A stretch of 64,000 bases of DNA from Colletes latitarsis (GCF_051014445.1 NW_027488369.1:10992001-11056000); one strand, 5' to 3'; shown: positions 35,141 through 48,999, counted from the first letter of the stretch. A program made the numbers and translations. Notes: a model not told the origin generated them from the sequence alone.

Positions 35141-36200
35141 ATGTCTGGGTTAGTTCTGGTATTTGCTATCATCTGGCTCATACATTCGCGTTTTTCGCAT
35201 ACTTGTTGGCCAGATCCTGGGCTTTTTCTGGTTTGGATCACGTAGTAATGTGGTTCCACACCGAAACAGTCAATAGAAGCTGGTTCCGATCAGTATTTTA
35301 GAGGATAACGCTGGTCATGTCTGAGTCAGTTCTGGTATTTGCAATCATCTGGCTCATACATTCGCGTTTTTCGCATACTTGTTGGCCAGATCCTGGGCTT
35401 TTTCTGGTTTGGATCACGTAGTAATGTGGTACCACACTGAAACAGTCAATTAAACCTGTTTGCGATTAATATTTTACAGGATAACGCAGTTTATGTCTCG
35501 GTTTGGTCAGGGATTTGCCCCCATCTGGCTCGTACTTTCGCATTTTTCGCATTCTTGTTGGCCAGATCCTGGGCTTTTTCTGATTTGGATCCCGTAGTAA
35601 TGTGGTACCACACTGAAACAGTCAATAAAAGCAGGTTCCGATTAGTATTTTAGGGGATAACGCTGGTTATGTCTGTGTTAGTTCTGGTATTTGCAATCAT
35701 CTGGCACATACTTACGCGTTTTTCGCACACTTGTTGGCCAGACCCTGGCCCTTTTCTGGTTTGGATCACGTAGTAATGTGGTACCACACTGAAACAGTCA
35801 ATACAAGCTGGTTCCGATAAGTATTTTAGAGGATAACGCTGGTTATGTCTGGGTTAGTTCTGGTATTTGCAATCATCTGGCTCATACTTTCGCGTTTTTC
35901 TCATAGTTGTTGGCCAGATCCTGGGTTTTTTCTGGTTTGGATCCCGTAGTAATGTGGTTCCACACCGAAACAGTCAATTGAACCTGGTTGCGATTAATAT
36001 TTTCGAGGATAACGCCAGTTATGTCTCGGTTGGGTCTGGTATTTGCCCTCATCTGGCTCGGACTATCGCATTTTTCGCATACTTGTTAGCCAGATCCTGG
36101 CCTTCTTCTGGCTTGGACCACGTAGTAAAGTGGTACCAGACTGAAACAGTCAATTAAACCTGGTTGCGAATAACATTTTAGAGGATAACGCTGGTTATGT
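33640..36200. repeat. Duplication at 1936-bp offset
   Basis: About 33640-34240 recurs at about 35576-36170 with an offset of 1936 bp (exactly 11 x 176). Both contain TTTTTCTGATTTGGATCC and ATAAAAGCAGGTTCCG. A third, less complete relative of the later part lies near 30720-31250. Confidence 0.8.
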
Positions 36201-37384
36201 CTGGGATAGTTCTGGTATTTGCAATCATCTGGCTCATACTTTCGCGTTTCTCTCATAGTTGTTGGCCAGATCCTGGGTTTTTCTGGTTTGGATCCCGTAG
36301 TAATGTGGTTCCACACCGAAACAGTCAATTAAACCTGGGTCCGAATAATATTTTAGAGGATGACGCCGGTTATGTCTGGGTTAGGTCTGGTATTTGCCCT
36401 CATCTGGCTCAGACTTTCGCATTTTTCGCATACTTGTTGGCCAGATCTTGGGTTTTTTGTAGATTGGATCCCGTCGTATTTTGGTTCCACACCGAAATAG
36501 TCAATTAAACCTGGTTGCGATTAATATTTTAGAGGATAACGTCGGTTATGTCTAGGTTAGGTCTAGTATTTGCCCTCATGTCGCTCGTACTTTCGCATCT
36601 TTCGCTTACTGGTTGGCCTCATCCTAGCCTTTTTATGGTTTGGATCACGTAGTAATGCGGTACCACACCGAAACAGTTAATTAAACCTGGTTGCGATAAA
36701 TATTTTAGTGGATAACGCCGGTTATGTCACGGTCAGGTCTGGGATTTGTCCTCATCTGGCTCGTACTTTCGCGTTTTTCGCATACTTGCTGGCCAGATCC
36801 TGGGCTTTTTTTGGTTTGGAACACGTAGTAATGTGGTACCACACTGAAACAGTCAATAGAAGCTGGTTCCGCTTAGTATTTTAGAGGATAACGCTGGTTA
36901 TGCCTGGGTTAGTTCTGGTATTTGCAATCATCTGGCTTATACTTTCGCGTTTTTCGCATACTTGCTGGCCAGATCCTGGCCTTTTTCTGGTTTGGATCAC
37001 GTAGTAATGCGGTACCACACCGAAACAGTCAATTAAACCTGGTTGCGATTAATATTTTAGAGGATAACGCCGGTTACGTCTCGGTTAGGTCTGGTATTTT
37101 CCCTCATCTGGCTCGTACTTTCGCGTTTCTCGCATTCTTGTTGGCCCGATCCTGGGATTTTTCTGGTTTGGATCACGTAGTAATGTGTTAGAACACTGAA
37201 ACAGTCATTAAAAGCATGTTCCGATTCGTATTCTAGAGGATAACGCTGGTTATGTCAGGGTTAGTTCTGGAATTTGCAATCATCTGGCTCATACTTTCGC
37301 ATTTTTCGCATACTTGTTGGCCAGATCCTGGCCTTTTTCTGGTTTGGATCACGTAGTAATGCGGTACCACACCGAAACAGTCAA

Positions 37385-37560
37385 TTAAACCTGGTTGCGA
37401 TTAATATTTTAGAGGATAACGCCGGTTATGTCTCGGTTTGGTCTGGGATTTGCCCTCATCTGGCTCGTACTTTCGCATTTTGCGCATACTTGTAGGCCAG
37501 ATCCTGGCCTTTTTCTGGTCTGGATCACGTAGTAATCCAGTACCACACCGAAACAGTCAA
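37385..37560. repeat. Representative 176-bp satellite monomer
   Basis: This unit starts at TTAAACCTGG and the next unit starts with the same bases at 37561, giving a unit of exactly 176 bp. Within it GGCCAG-ATC-CTGGCC lies at 37495-37509. Because 176 leaves remainder 2 on division by 3, any open frame changes phase with each monomer, which is why similar frames of about 96 codons recur throughout the array without being genes. Confidence 0.9.
37495..37509. repeat. GGCCAG-N3-CTGGCC dyad of the monomer (example)
   Basis: GGCCAGATCCTGGCC has 6-bp arms around ATC. Monomers whose right arm reads CTGGGC, or CTGGGT before TTTTT, lose part of the symmetry. It lies about 39 bp upstream of the centre of the GGTACC palindrome, so the two dyads form a pair in each monomer. 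Confidence 0.75.
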
Positions 37561-39149
37561 TTAAACCTGGTTGCGATTAATATTTTAGAGGATAACGCTG
37601 GTTATGTCTGGGTTTGTTCTGGTATTTGCAATCATCTGGCCCATACTTTCGCATTTTTCGCATACTTGTTGGCCAGATCCTGGCCTTTTTCTGGTTTGGA
37701 TCACGTAGTAATCCAGTACCACACCGAAACAGTCAATTAAACCTGGTTGCGATTAATATTTTAGAGGATAACGCTGGTTATGTCTGGGTTTGTTCTGGTA
37801 TTTGCAATCATCTGGCCCATACTTTCGCATTTTTCGCATACTTGTTGGCCAGATCCTGGCCTTTTTCTGGTTTGGATCACGTAGTAATGTGGTACCACAC
37901 TGAAACAGTCGATAAAACCTAGTTCAGATTAGTATTTTAGAGGATAGCGCTGGTTATGGCTGTGTGAGTTCTGGTATTTGCAATCATCTGGCTCGTACTT
38001 TCGCGTTTTTCGCATACTTGTTGGCCAGATCCTGGCCTCTTTCAGGTTTGGATCACGTAGTAATGCGGTACCACACCGAAACTGTCAATTAAATCTGGTT
38101 GCGATTAATATTTTAGAGGATAAAGCCGGTAATGTCACGGTTAGGTATGGTATTTGCCCTCATCTGGCTCGTACTTTCGCGTTTTTCTCATAGTTGTTGG
38201 CCAGATTCTGGGTTTTTTCTGCTTTGGATCCCGTAGTAATGTGGTTCCACACCGAAACAGTCAATTAAACCTGGTTGCGATTAATATTTTAGAGGATAAC
38301 GCCGGTTATGTCTCGGTTAGGTCTGGTATTTGCCCTCAACTGGCTCGTACTTTCGCAGTTTTCGCATACTTGTTGGCGACATACTGGCCTTCTTCTGGAT
38401 TGGACCGCGTAGTGAAGTGGTACCACACTGAAACTGTCAATTAAACCTGGTTCCGATTAATACTTTAGAGGATAACGCCGGTTATGTCTCGGTTAGGTCT
38501 GGGATTTGTCCTCATCTGGCACGTTCTTTCGCATGTTTCGAATACTTTTTGGCCAGATCCTGGCCTTTTTCTGGCTTGGACCACGTAGAAATGTGGCACC
38601 ACACCGAAACAGTCAATCAAACCTGGGTCCGATTAATGTTTTAGAGGATAACGCCGATTATGTCTGAGTTAGGTCCGGTATTTGCCCTCATCTCGCTCGT
38701 ACTTTCGCATATTTCGCTTACTTGTTGGCCTGATCCTGGCCCTTTTCTCGTTTGGATAACGTAGTAATGTGGTACCACACTGAAACGGTCAATAGAAGCT
38801 GGTTCCGATAAGTATTTTAGAGGATAACGCTGGTTATGTCTGGGTTAGTTCTGGTATTTGCAATCATCTGGCTCATACTTTCGCGTTTTTCGCACACTTG
38901 TTGGCCAGACCCTGGCCCTTTTCTCGTTTGGATAACGTTGTAATGTGGTACCACACTGAAACGGTCAATAGAAGCTGGTTCCGATAAGTATTTTAGAGGA
39001 TAACGCTGGTTATGTCTGGGTTAGTTCTGGTATTTGCAATCATCTGGCTCATACTTTCGCGTTTTTCGCGTACTTGTTGACCAGGTCCTGGGTTTTTTCT
39101 GTTTTGGATCCCGTAGTAATGAGGTTCCACACCGAAACAGTCAATTAAA

Positions 39150-41640
39150 CTGTTTGCGATTAATATTTTAGAGGATAACGCCGGTTATGTCTCGGGTAGG
39201 TCTGGGATTTGTCCTTATCTGGCTCGTACTTTCGCGTTTTTCGCATACTTGTTGGCCAGATCCTGGCCTTTTTCTGGTTTGGATCACGTAGTAATGTGGT
39301 ACCACACTGAAACAGTCAATAGAAGCTGGTTCCGATTTGTATTTTAGAGGATAACGCTGGTTATGTCTCGGGTAGGTCTGAGATTTGTCCTTATATGGCT
39401 CGTACTTTCGCGTTTTTCGCATACTTGTTGGCCAGATCCTGGCCTTTTTCTGGTTCGGATCACGTAGAAATGTTGTACCACACTGAAACAGTCAATTAAA
39501 CCTGGTTCAGATTATTATTTTAGAGGATAGCGCTGGTTATGTCTGGGTGAGTTCTGGTATTTGCAATCATCTGGCACATACTTTCGCGGGTTTCGCATAC
39601 TTGTTGGCCAGATCCTGGGCTTTTTCTGGTTTGGATCACGTAGTAATGTGGTACCACACTGAAACAGTCAATTAAACCTGGTTCAGATTAGTATTTTAGA
39701 GGATAGCGCTGGTTATGTCTGGGTGAGTTCTGGTATTTGCAATCATCTGGCTCACACTTTCGCGTTTTTCTCATAGTTGTCGGCCAGATTCTGGGTTTTT
39801 TCAGGTTTGGATCCCGTAGTAATGTGGTACCACACCGAAACAGTCAATTAAACCTGGGTCCGATTAATATTTTAGAGGATAACGCCGATTATGTCTGGGT
39901 TAGGTCCGGTATTTGCCCTCATCTGGCTCATACATTCGCGTTTTTCGCATTGTTGTTGGCCCGATCCTGGGCTTTTTCTGGTTTGGATCACGTAGTAATG
40001 TGGTACCACACTGAAACGGTCATTAAAAGCATGTTCCGATGCGTATTTTAGAGGATAACGCTGGTTATGTCAGGGTTAGTTCTGGTATTTGCAATCATCT
40101 GGCTCATATATTCGCGTTTTTCGCATACTTGTTGGCCAGATCCTGGCCTTTTTCTGGTTCGGATCACGTAGAAATGTTGTACCACACTGAAACAGTCAAT
40201 TAAACCTGGTTCAGATTATTATTTTAGAGGATAGCGCTGGTTATGTCTGGGTGAGTTCTGGTATTTGCAATCATCTGGCACATACTTTCGCGGGTTTCGC
40301 ATACTTGTTGGCCAGATCCTGGGCTTTTTCTGGTTTGGATCACGTAGTAATGTGGTACCACACTGAAACAGTCAATTAAACCTGGTTCAGATTAGTATTT
40401 TAGAGGATAGCGCTGGTTATGTCTGGGTGAGTTCTGGTATTTGCAATCATCTGGCTCACACTTTCGCGTTTTTCGCATACTTGTTGGCCAGATCCTGGCC
40501 TCTTTCAGGTTTGGATCACGTAGTAATGCGGTACCACACCGAAACTGTCAATTAAATCTGGTTGCGATTAATATTTTAGAGGATAAAGCCGGTAATGTCA
40601 CGGTTAGGTATGGTATTTGCCCTCATCTGGCTCGTACTTTCGCGTTTTTCTCATAGTTGTTGGCCAGATCCTGGGTTTTTTCGGGTTTGGATCCCGTAGT
40701 AATGTGGTCCCACACCGAAACAGTCAACTGAACCTGGTTGCGATTATTATTTTAGAGGATAACGCCGGTTATGTCTCGGATAGGTCTGGTATTTGCTCTC
40801 ATCTGGCTCGGACTTTCTCATTTTTCGCATACTTGTTAGCCAGCTCCTGGCCTCTTTCTGGTTTGGATCATCGTAGCAATGCGGTACCACACCGATACAG
40901 ACAATTATACCTGGTTGCGATTAATATTTTAGAGGATAGCGCCGGTTATGTATCGGTTAGGTTTGGGATTTGCCCTCATCTGGATCGTACTTTCGCATTT
41001 TTCGCATACTTGTTGGCCAGATCCTGGGTTTTTTCTGGTTTCGATCCCGCAGTAATGTGGTTCCACAACGAAACAGTCAATTAAACCTGGTTGCGATTAA
41101 TATTTTAGCGGATAACGCCGGTTATGTCTGGGCTAGGTCTGGTATTTGCCCTCATCTGACTCGTACTTTCGCATTTTTCGCATTCTTGTTGGCCAGATCC
41201 TGGCCTCTTTCTGGTTTGGATCACGTAGTAATGCGGTACCACACCGAAACAGTCAATTAAACCCGGTTGCGTTTAATATTTTAGAGGATAACGCCGGTTA
41301 TGTCTCGGTTTGGTCTGGGATTTGCCCTCATCTGGTTCGTACTTTCGCATTTCGCGCATACTTGTTGGCCAGATCCTGGCCTTTTTCTGGTCTGGATCAC
41401 GTAGTAATGCAGTACCACACCGAAACAGTCAATTAAACCTGGTTGCGATTAATATTTTAGGGGATAACGCCGGTTACGTCTCGGATAGGTCTGGGATTTT
41501 CCCTCATCTGGCTCGTACTTTCGCATTTTTCGCATTCTTGTTGGCCCGATCCTGGGCTTTTTCTGGTTTGGATAACGTAGTAATGTGGTACCACACTGAA
41601 ACAGTCATTAAAAGCATGTTCCGATGCGTATTTTAGAGGA
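39150..41640. repeat. 4-monomer duplication and 14-monomer echo
   Basis: About 39403-39760 recurs at about 40107-40464 with an offset of 704 bp (exactly 4 x 176). Markers are TGGTTCGGATCACGTAG and CTTTCGCGGGTTTCGC (39581 and 40285). From about 40441 the sequence instead matches 37978 onward at 2463 bp, sharing ATAAAGCCGGTAATGTCACGG. So 40464 is close to a switch point between two source segments. Confidence 0.78.
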
Positions 41641-43740
41641 TAACGCTGGCTATGTCAGGGTTAGTTCTGGTATTTGCAATCATCTGGATCATATATTCGC
41701 ATTTTTCTCATCCTTGTTGGCCAGATCCTGGCCTTTCTCTGGTTTGGATCACGTAGTAATGCGGTACCACACCGAAACAGTCAATTAAACCTGGTTGCGA
41801 TTAATATTTTAGAGGATAACGCTGGTTATGTCTCGGTTAGGTCTGGGATTTGCCCCCATCTGGCTCGTACTTTCGCGTTTTTCTCATAGTTGTTGGCCAG
41901 ATCCTGGGCTTTTTCTGGTTTGGATCTCGTAGTAATGCGTTACCACACCGAAACAGTCAATTAAACCTGGGTGCGATTAATATTTTAGAGGATAACGCCG
42001 GTTATGTCTTGGTTAGGTCTGGGATTTGCCCTTATCTGGCTCGTACTTTCGCATTTTTCGCATACTTGTTAGCCAGATCCTGGCCTCTTTCTGGTTTGGA
42101 TCATCGTAGCAATGCGGTACCACACCGAAACAGTCAATTATACCTGGTTGCGATTAATATTTTAGAGGATAGCGCCGGTTATGTCTCGGTTAGGTCTGGG
42201 ATTTGCCCCCATCTGGCTCGTACTTTCGCGGTTTTCTCATAGTTGTTGGCCAGATCCTGGGCTTTTTCTGGTTTGGATCTCGTAGTAATGCGTTACCACA
42301 CCGAAACAGTCAATTAAACCTGGGTGCGATTAATATTTTAGAGGATAACGCCGGTTATGTCTCGGTTAGGTCTGGGATTTGCCCTTATCTGGCTCGTACT
42401 TTCGCATTTTTCGCATACTTGTTAGCCAGATCCTGGCCTCTTTCTGGTTTGGATCATCGTAGCAATGCGGTACCACACCGAAACAGTCAATTAAACCTGG
42501 TTGCGATTAATATTTTAGAGGATAACACTGGTTATGTCTCGGTTAGGTCTGGGATTTGCCCCCGTCTGGCTCGTACTTTCGCGTTTTTCTCATAGTTGTT
42601 GGCCAGATCCTGGGCTTATTCTGGTTTGGATCTCGTAGTAATGCGTTACCACACCGAAACAGTCAATTAAACCTGGGTGCGATTAATATTTTAGAGGATA
42701 GCGCCGGTTATGTCTCGGTTAGGTCTGGGATTTGCCCTCATCTGGATCGTACTTTCGCATTTTTCTCATCCTTGTTGGCCAGATCCTGGCCTTTCTCTGG
42801 TTTGGATCACGTAGTAATGCGGCACCACACCGAAACAGTCAATTAAACCTGGTTGCGATTAATATTTTAGAGGATAACGCTGGTTATGTCTGGGCTGGTT
42901 CTGGTATTTGCAATCATCTGGCTCATACTTTCGCATTTTTCGCATACCTGTTGGCCAGATCCTGGGGTTTCTCTGGTTTGGATCCCGTAGTAATGTGGTT
43001 CCACCACGAAACAGTCAATTAAACCTGGTTGAGATTAATATTTTAGCGGATAACGCTGGTTATGTCTCGGTTAGGTCTGGGATTTGCCCCCATCTGGCTC
43101 GTACTTTCGCGTTTTTCTCATAGTTGTTGGCCAGATCCTGGGCTTTTTATGGTTTGGATCTCGTAGTAATGCGTTACCACACCGAAACAGTCAATTAAAC
43201 CTTGGTGTGATTAATATTTTAGAGGATAACGCCGGTTATGTCTCGGTTAGGTCTGGGATTTGCCCTTATCTGGCTCGTACTTTCGCATTTTTCTCATCCT
43301 TGTTGGCCAGATCCTGGCCTTTCTCTGGATTGGATCACGTAGTAATGCGGCACCACACCGAAACAGTCAATTAAACCTGGTTGCGATTAATATTTTAGAG
43401 GATAACGCTGGTTATGTCTGGGTTGGTTCTGGTATTTGCAATCATCTGGCTCATACTTTCGCATTTTTCGCATACCTGTTGGCCAGATCCTGGGTTTTCT
43501 CTGGTTTGGATCCCGTAGTAATGTGGTTCCACAACGAAACAGTCAATTAAACCTGGTTGAGATTAATATTTTAGCGGATAACGCCGGTTATGTCTGGGTT
43601 AGGTCTGGTATTTGCCATCATCTGGCTCATACCTTCGCATTTTTCGCATACTTGTTGGCCATATCCTGGGTTTTTTTCTGGTTTGGATCCCGTAGTAATG
43701 TGGTTCCACACCGAAACAGTCAATAGAAGCTGGTTCCGAT
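41640..43740. repeat. Short-period HORs of 353 and 528 bp
   Basis: A two-monomer unit (176 + 177 bp) recurs at about 41850, 42203 and 42556. It is marked by TTGCCCCCATCTGG or its GTCTGG variant, then GGATCTCGTAGTAATGCG and a GTGCGATTAATATT linker. After that a three-monomer unit of 528 bp recurs (42732 with 43260, 42556 with 43084). Neighbouring copies are very similar, so homogenisation is local and recent. Confidence 0.82.
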
Positions 43741-46700
43741 AAGTATTTTAGAGGATAACGCTGGTTATGTCTGGGTTAGTTCTGGTATTTGCTATCATCT
43801 GGCACATACTTGCGCGTTTTTCGCATACTTGTTGGCCAGATCCTGTGCTTTTTCTGTTTTGGATCCCGTAGTAATGAGGTTCCACACAGAAACAGTCAAT
43901 TAAACTGGATTTGAATAATATTTTAGAGGATAACGCCGGTTATGTCTCGGGTAGGTCTGGGATTTGTCCTCGTCTGACTCGTACTTTCAGGTTTTTCGCA
44001 TACTTGTTGGCCAGATCCAGGCCTCTTTCTGGTTTGGATCACGTAGTAATGTGGTACCTCACTGAAACAGTCAATAGAAGCTGGTTCCGATCTGTATTTT
44101 AGAGGATAACGCTGGTTATGTCTGAGTTAGTTCTGGTATTTGCAATCATCTGGCTCATACATTCGCGTTTTTCGCATACTTGTTGGCCAGATCCTGGGCT
44201 TTTTCTGGTTTGGATCACGTAGTAATGTGGTACCACACTGAAACAGTCAATTAAACCTGGTTGCGATTAATATTTTAGAGGATAACGCCGGTTATGTCTG
44301 GGTTAGGTCTGGGATTTTCCCTCATGTGGCTCGTACTCTCGCGTTTCTCGCATTCTTGTTGGCCTGATCCTGGCCCTTTTCTGGCTTGGACCACGTAGTA
44401 ATGTGGTACCACACCGAAACAGTCAATTAAACCTGGTTGCGAATAATATTTTACTGGATAACGCTGGGTATGTCTGGGATAGTTCTGGTATTTGCAACCA
44501 TCTGGCTCATACTTTCGCGTTTTTCTCATAGTTGTTGGCCAGATTCTGGGTTTTTTTCTGGTTTGGATCCCGTAGTAATGTGGTACCACACCGAAACAGT
44601 CAATTAAACCTGGGTCCGATTAATATTTTAGAGGATAACGCCGATTACGTCTGGGTTAGGTCCGGCATTTGCCCTCATCTCGCTCGTACTTTCGCATATT
44701 TCGCTTACTTGTTGGCCCGATCCTAGCCTTTTTATGGTTTGGATCACGTAGTAATGCGGTACCACACCGAACCAGTCAATTAAACCTGGTTGCTATAAAT
44801 ATTTTACAGGATAAGGCCGGTTATGTCACGGTTATGTCTGGGATTTGCCCTCAACAGCCTCGTACTTTCGCACTTTTCGCATACCTGTTGGCCAGATCCT
44901 GGGCTTTTTCTGGTTTGGATCACGTAGTAATGTGGTACCACACTGAAACAGTCATTAAAAGCATGTTCCGATGCGTATTTTAGAGGATAATACTGGTTAT
45001 GTCAGGGTTAGTTCTGGTATTTGCAATCATCTGGCTCATATATTCGCGTTTTTCGCATACTTCTTAGCCAGATCCTGGGCTTTTTCTGGTTTGGATCACG
45101 TAGTAATGTGGTACCACACTGAACAGTCAATAAAAGCTGGTTCCGATTAGTATTTTAGAGGATAACGCTGGTTATGTCTGTGTTAGTTCTGGTATTTGCA
45201 ATCATCTGGCTCATACTTTCGCGTTTTTCGCATACTTGTTGGCCAGATCCTGGCCTTTTTCTGGTTTGGATCACGTAGTAATGTGGTACCACACTGAAAC
45301 AGTCAATAGAAGCTGGTTCCGATTTGTATTTTAGAGGATAACGCAGGTTATGTCTGGGATAGTTCTGGTATATGCAATCATCTCACTCGTACTTTCGCAT
45401 TTTTCGCATTCTTGGTGGCCAGATCCTGGCCTTTTCCTGGTTTGGATCACGTAGTAATGCGGCACCACACCGAAACAGTCAATTAAACCTGATTGCGATT
45501 TATATTTTAGAGGATAACGCTGGTTATGTCTCGGGTAGGTCTGGGATTTGTCCTTATCTGGCTCGTACTTTCGCGTTTTTCGCATACTTGTTGGCCAGAT
45601 GCTGGGCTTTTTCTGGTTTGCAACACGTAGTAATGTGGTACCACACTGAAACAGTCAATTAAACCAGGTTCAGATTAGTATTTTAGAGGATAGCGCTGGT
45701 TATGTCTGGGTGAGTTCTGGTATTTGCAATCATCTGGCTCGTACTTTCGCGTTTTTCGCATACTTGTTGGCCAGATCCTGGCCTTTTTCTGGCTTGGACC
45801 ACGTAGTAATGTGGTACCACACCGAAACAGTCAATTAATCCTGGTTGCGAATAATATTTTAGAGGATAACGCCGGTTATGTCTCGGCTAGGTCTGGGATT
45901 TGCCCTCATCTGGATCGTACTTTCGCATTTTCGCATACTTGTTGGCCAGATCCTGGGTTTTCTCTTGTTTGGATCATCGTAGCAATGCGGTACCACACCG
46001 AAACAGTCAATTATACCTGGTTGCGGTTAATATTTTAGGGGATAACGCCGGTTTTGTCTGGGTTAGGTCTGGTATTTGCCCTCATCTGGCTCGAACTTTT
46101 GCATTTTTGTCATACTTGTTGGCCAGATCCTGGGCTTTATCTGGTTTGGATCACGTAGTAATGCGTTACCACACCGAAACAGTCAAATAAACCTGGTTGC
46201 GATTAATATTTTAGAGGATAACGCCGGTTATATCTCGGTTAGGTCTGGGATTTGCCCTCATCTGGCTCGTACTTTCGCATTTTTCGCATACTTGTTGGCC
46301 AGACCCTGGTCCTTTTCTGGTTTGGATCACGTAGTAATGTGGTGCCACACTGAAACAGTCAATTATACCTGGTTGCGATTAATATTGTAGAGGATAACGC
46401 CGGTTATGTCTCGGCTAGGTCTGGGATTAGCCCTCATCTGGCACACACTTTCGCGTTTTTCGCATATTTGTTCGCCAGATACTGGGTTTTTTCTGGTTTG
46501 GATCCCGTAGTAATGTGATACCACACTGAAACAGTCAATAGAAGCTGGTTCCGATCAGTATTTTAGAGGATAACGCTGGTTATGTCTGGGTTAGTTCTGG
46601 TATTTGCAATCATCTGGCTCATACATTCGCGTTTTCGCAAACTTGTTGGCCAGATCCTGGGATTTTTCTGGTTTGGATCACGTAGTAATGTGGTACCACA

Positions 46701-47600
46701 CTGAGACAGTCATTGAAAGCATGTTCCGATTCGTATTTTACAGGATAACTCTGGTTATGTCAGGCATAGTTCTGGTATTTGTAATCATCTGGCTCATACT
46801 TTCGCATTTTTCGCATACTTGTTGGCCAGATCATGGCCTTTTTCTGGTTTGGGTCCCGTAGTAATGTGGTTCCACACCGAAACAGTCAATTGAACCTGGT
46901 TGCGATTAATATTTTAGAGGATAACGCCGGTTATGTCTCGGGTAGGTCTGGGATTTGCCCACATCTGGCTCGTACTTTCGCTTTTTTCGCATTCTTGTTG
47001 GCCCGATCCTGAGTTTTTTCTGGTTTGGATCCCGTAGTAATGTGGTTCCACACCGAAACAGTCAATTAAACCTGGTTGCGAATAATATTTTAGAGGATAA
47101 CGCCGGTAATGTCTCGGTTAGGTCTGGGGTTTGCCCTCATCTGGATCGTACTTTCGCGTTTTTCGCATACTTGTTGGCCAGATCCTGGGCTTTATCTGGT
47201 TTGGATCACGTAGTAATGCGTTACCACACCGAAACAGTCAAATAAACCTGGTTGCGATTAATATTTTGGAGGATAACGCCGGTTATGTCTCGGTTAGGTC
47301 TGGTATTTGCCCTCAGCTGGCGCGTACTTTCGCATTTTTCTCATCCTTGTTGGCCAGATCCTGGCCTCTTTCTGGCTTGGACCACGTAGTAATGTGGTAC
47401 CACACCGAAACAGTCAATTAAACCTGGTTGCGATTAATATTTTAGGGGATAACGCCGGTTATGTCTGGGTTAGTTCTGGTATTTGCAATCATCTGGCTCA
47501 TACTTTCGCATTTTTCGCATACTTGTTGGCCAGATCCTGGGTTTTGTCTGGTTTGGATCCCGTAGTAATGTGGTTCCACAACGAAACAGTCAATTAAACC
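43740..47600. repeat. Diverged satellite monomers
   Basis: Mixed monomer classes without a clear long period. The monomer at about 44680-44850 (CGCATATTTCGCTTAC, then ATCCTAGCCTTTTTATGG) resembles those near 36590-36660. A few small deletions occur, for example CACACTGAACAGTC at about 45118 and TTTCGCATTTTCGCAT at about 45920. Confidence 0.65.
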
Positions 47601-47879
47601 TGGTTGAGATTAATATTTTATAGGATAACGCCGGTTATGTCTCGGTTTGGTCTGGGATTTGCCCTCATCTGGTTCGTACTTTCGCATTTTGCGCATACTT
47701 GTTGGCCAGATCCTGGCCTTTTTCTGGTCTGGATCACGTAGTAATGCAGTACCACACCGAAACAGTCAATTAAACCTGGTTGCGATTAATATTTTAGAGG
47801 ATAACGCTGGTTATGTCTGGGTTAGTTCTGGTATTTGCAATCATCTGGCTCATACTTTCGTATTTTTCGCATACTTGTT

Positions 47880-48243
47880 GGCCAGATCCTGGCCTCTTTC
47901 TGGTCTGGATCATCGTAGCAATGCGGTACCACACCCAAACAGTCAATTATACCTGGTTGCGATTAATATTTTAGGGGATAACGCCGGTTACGTCTCGGTT
48001 AGGTCTGGGATTTTCCCTCATCTGGCTCGTACTTTCGCATTTTTCGCATACTTGTTGGCCAGATCCTGGCCTCTTTCTGGTTTGGATCATCGTAGCAATG
48101 CGGTACCACACCCAAACAGTCAATTATACCTGGTTGCGATTAATATTTTAGGGGATAACGCCGGTTACGTCTCGGTTAGGTCTGGGATTTTCCCTCATCT
48201 GGCTCGTACTTTCGCATTTTTCGCATTCTTGTTGGCCCGATCC
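47880..48243. repeat. Adjacent near-identical 177-bp monomer pair
   Basis: Two consecutive 177-bp monomers are almost the same, both with ATCATCGTAGCAATG and the rare CACACCCAAACAGTC. Because 177 is divisible by 3, the reading frame does not shift across the pair. This gives the longest open frame in the satellite (47647-48303, 218 codons), which I read as a length artefact and not a gene. Confidence 0.82.
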
Positions 48244-48999
48244 TGGGCTTTTTCTGGTTTGGATCACGTAGTAATGCGATTCCACAACGAAACAGTCAAT
48301 TAAACTTGGTTGCCATTAATATTTTAGCGGATAACGCCGGTTATGTCTGGGCTAGGTCTGGTATTTGCCCTCATCTGGCTCGTACTTTCGCATTTTTCGC
48401 ATACTAGTTGGCCAGATCCTGGCCTTTTTCTGGTTTGGATCACGTAGTAATGAGGTTCCACACCGAAACAGTCAATTAAACCTGGTTGCGATTAATATTT
48501 TAGAGGACAACGCCGGTTATGTCTCGGTTAGGTCTGCGATTTGCCCTCATCTGGCTCGTACTTTCGCATTTTTCGCATACTTGCTGGCCAGATCCTGGCC
48601 TTTCTCTGGTCTGGATCACATAGTAATGCGGCACCACACCGAAACAGTCAATTAAACCTGGTTGCGATTAATATTTTAGAGGATAACGCTGGTTATGTCT
48701 GGGTTAGTTCTGGTATTTGCAATCATCTGGCTCATACTTTCGCATTTTTCGCATACCTGTTGGCCAGATCGTGGGGTTTCTCTGGTTTGGATCCCGTAGT
48801 AATGTGGTTCCACAACGAAACAGTCAATTAAACCTGGTTGAGATTAATATTTTAGCGGATAACGCCGGTTATGTCTGGGTTAGGTCTGGTATTTGCCCTC
48901 ATCTGGCTCATACCATCGCATTTTTCGCATACTTGTTGGCCATATCCTGGGTTTTTTTCTGGTTTGGATCCCGTAGTAATGTGGTTCCACACCGAAACA

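Larger units (their letters stand above)
36200..39150. repeat. More diverged satellite monomers
   Basis: Monomers here carry more private changes than elsewhere, such as TTGTAGATTGGATCCCGTCG near 36460, CTTACTGGTTGGCCTCATCC near 36605, and TCTCGTTTGGATAACG near 38755 and again 176 bp later. A pair near 37500-37860 is almost identical (ATCCAGTACCACACC variant). No long period is evident, which suggests an older or less often homogenised part of the array. Confidence 0.65.
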
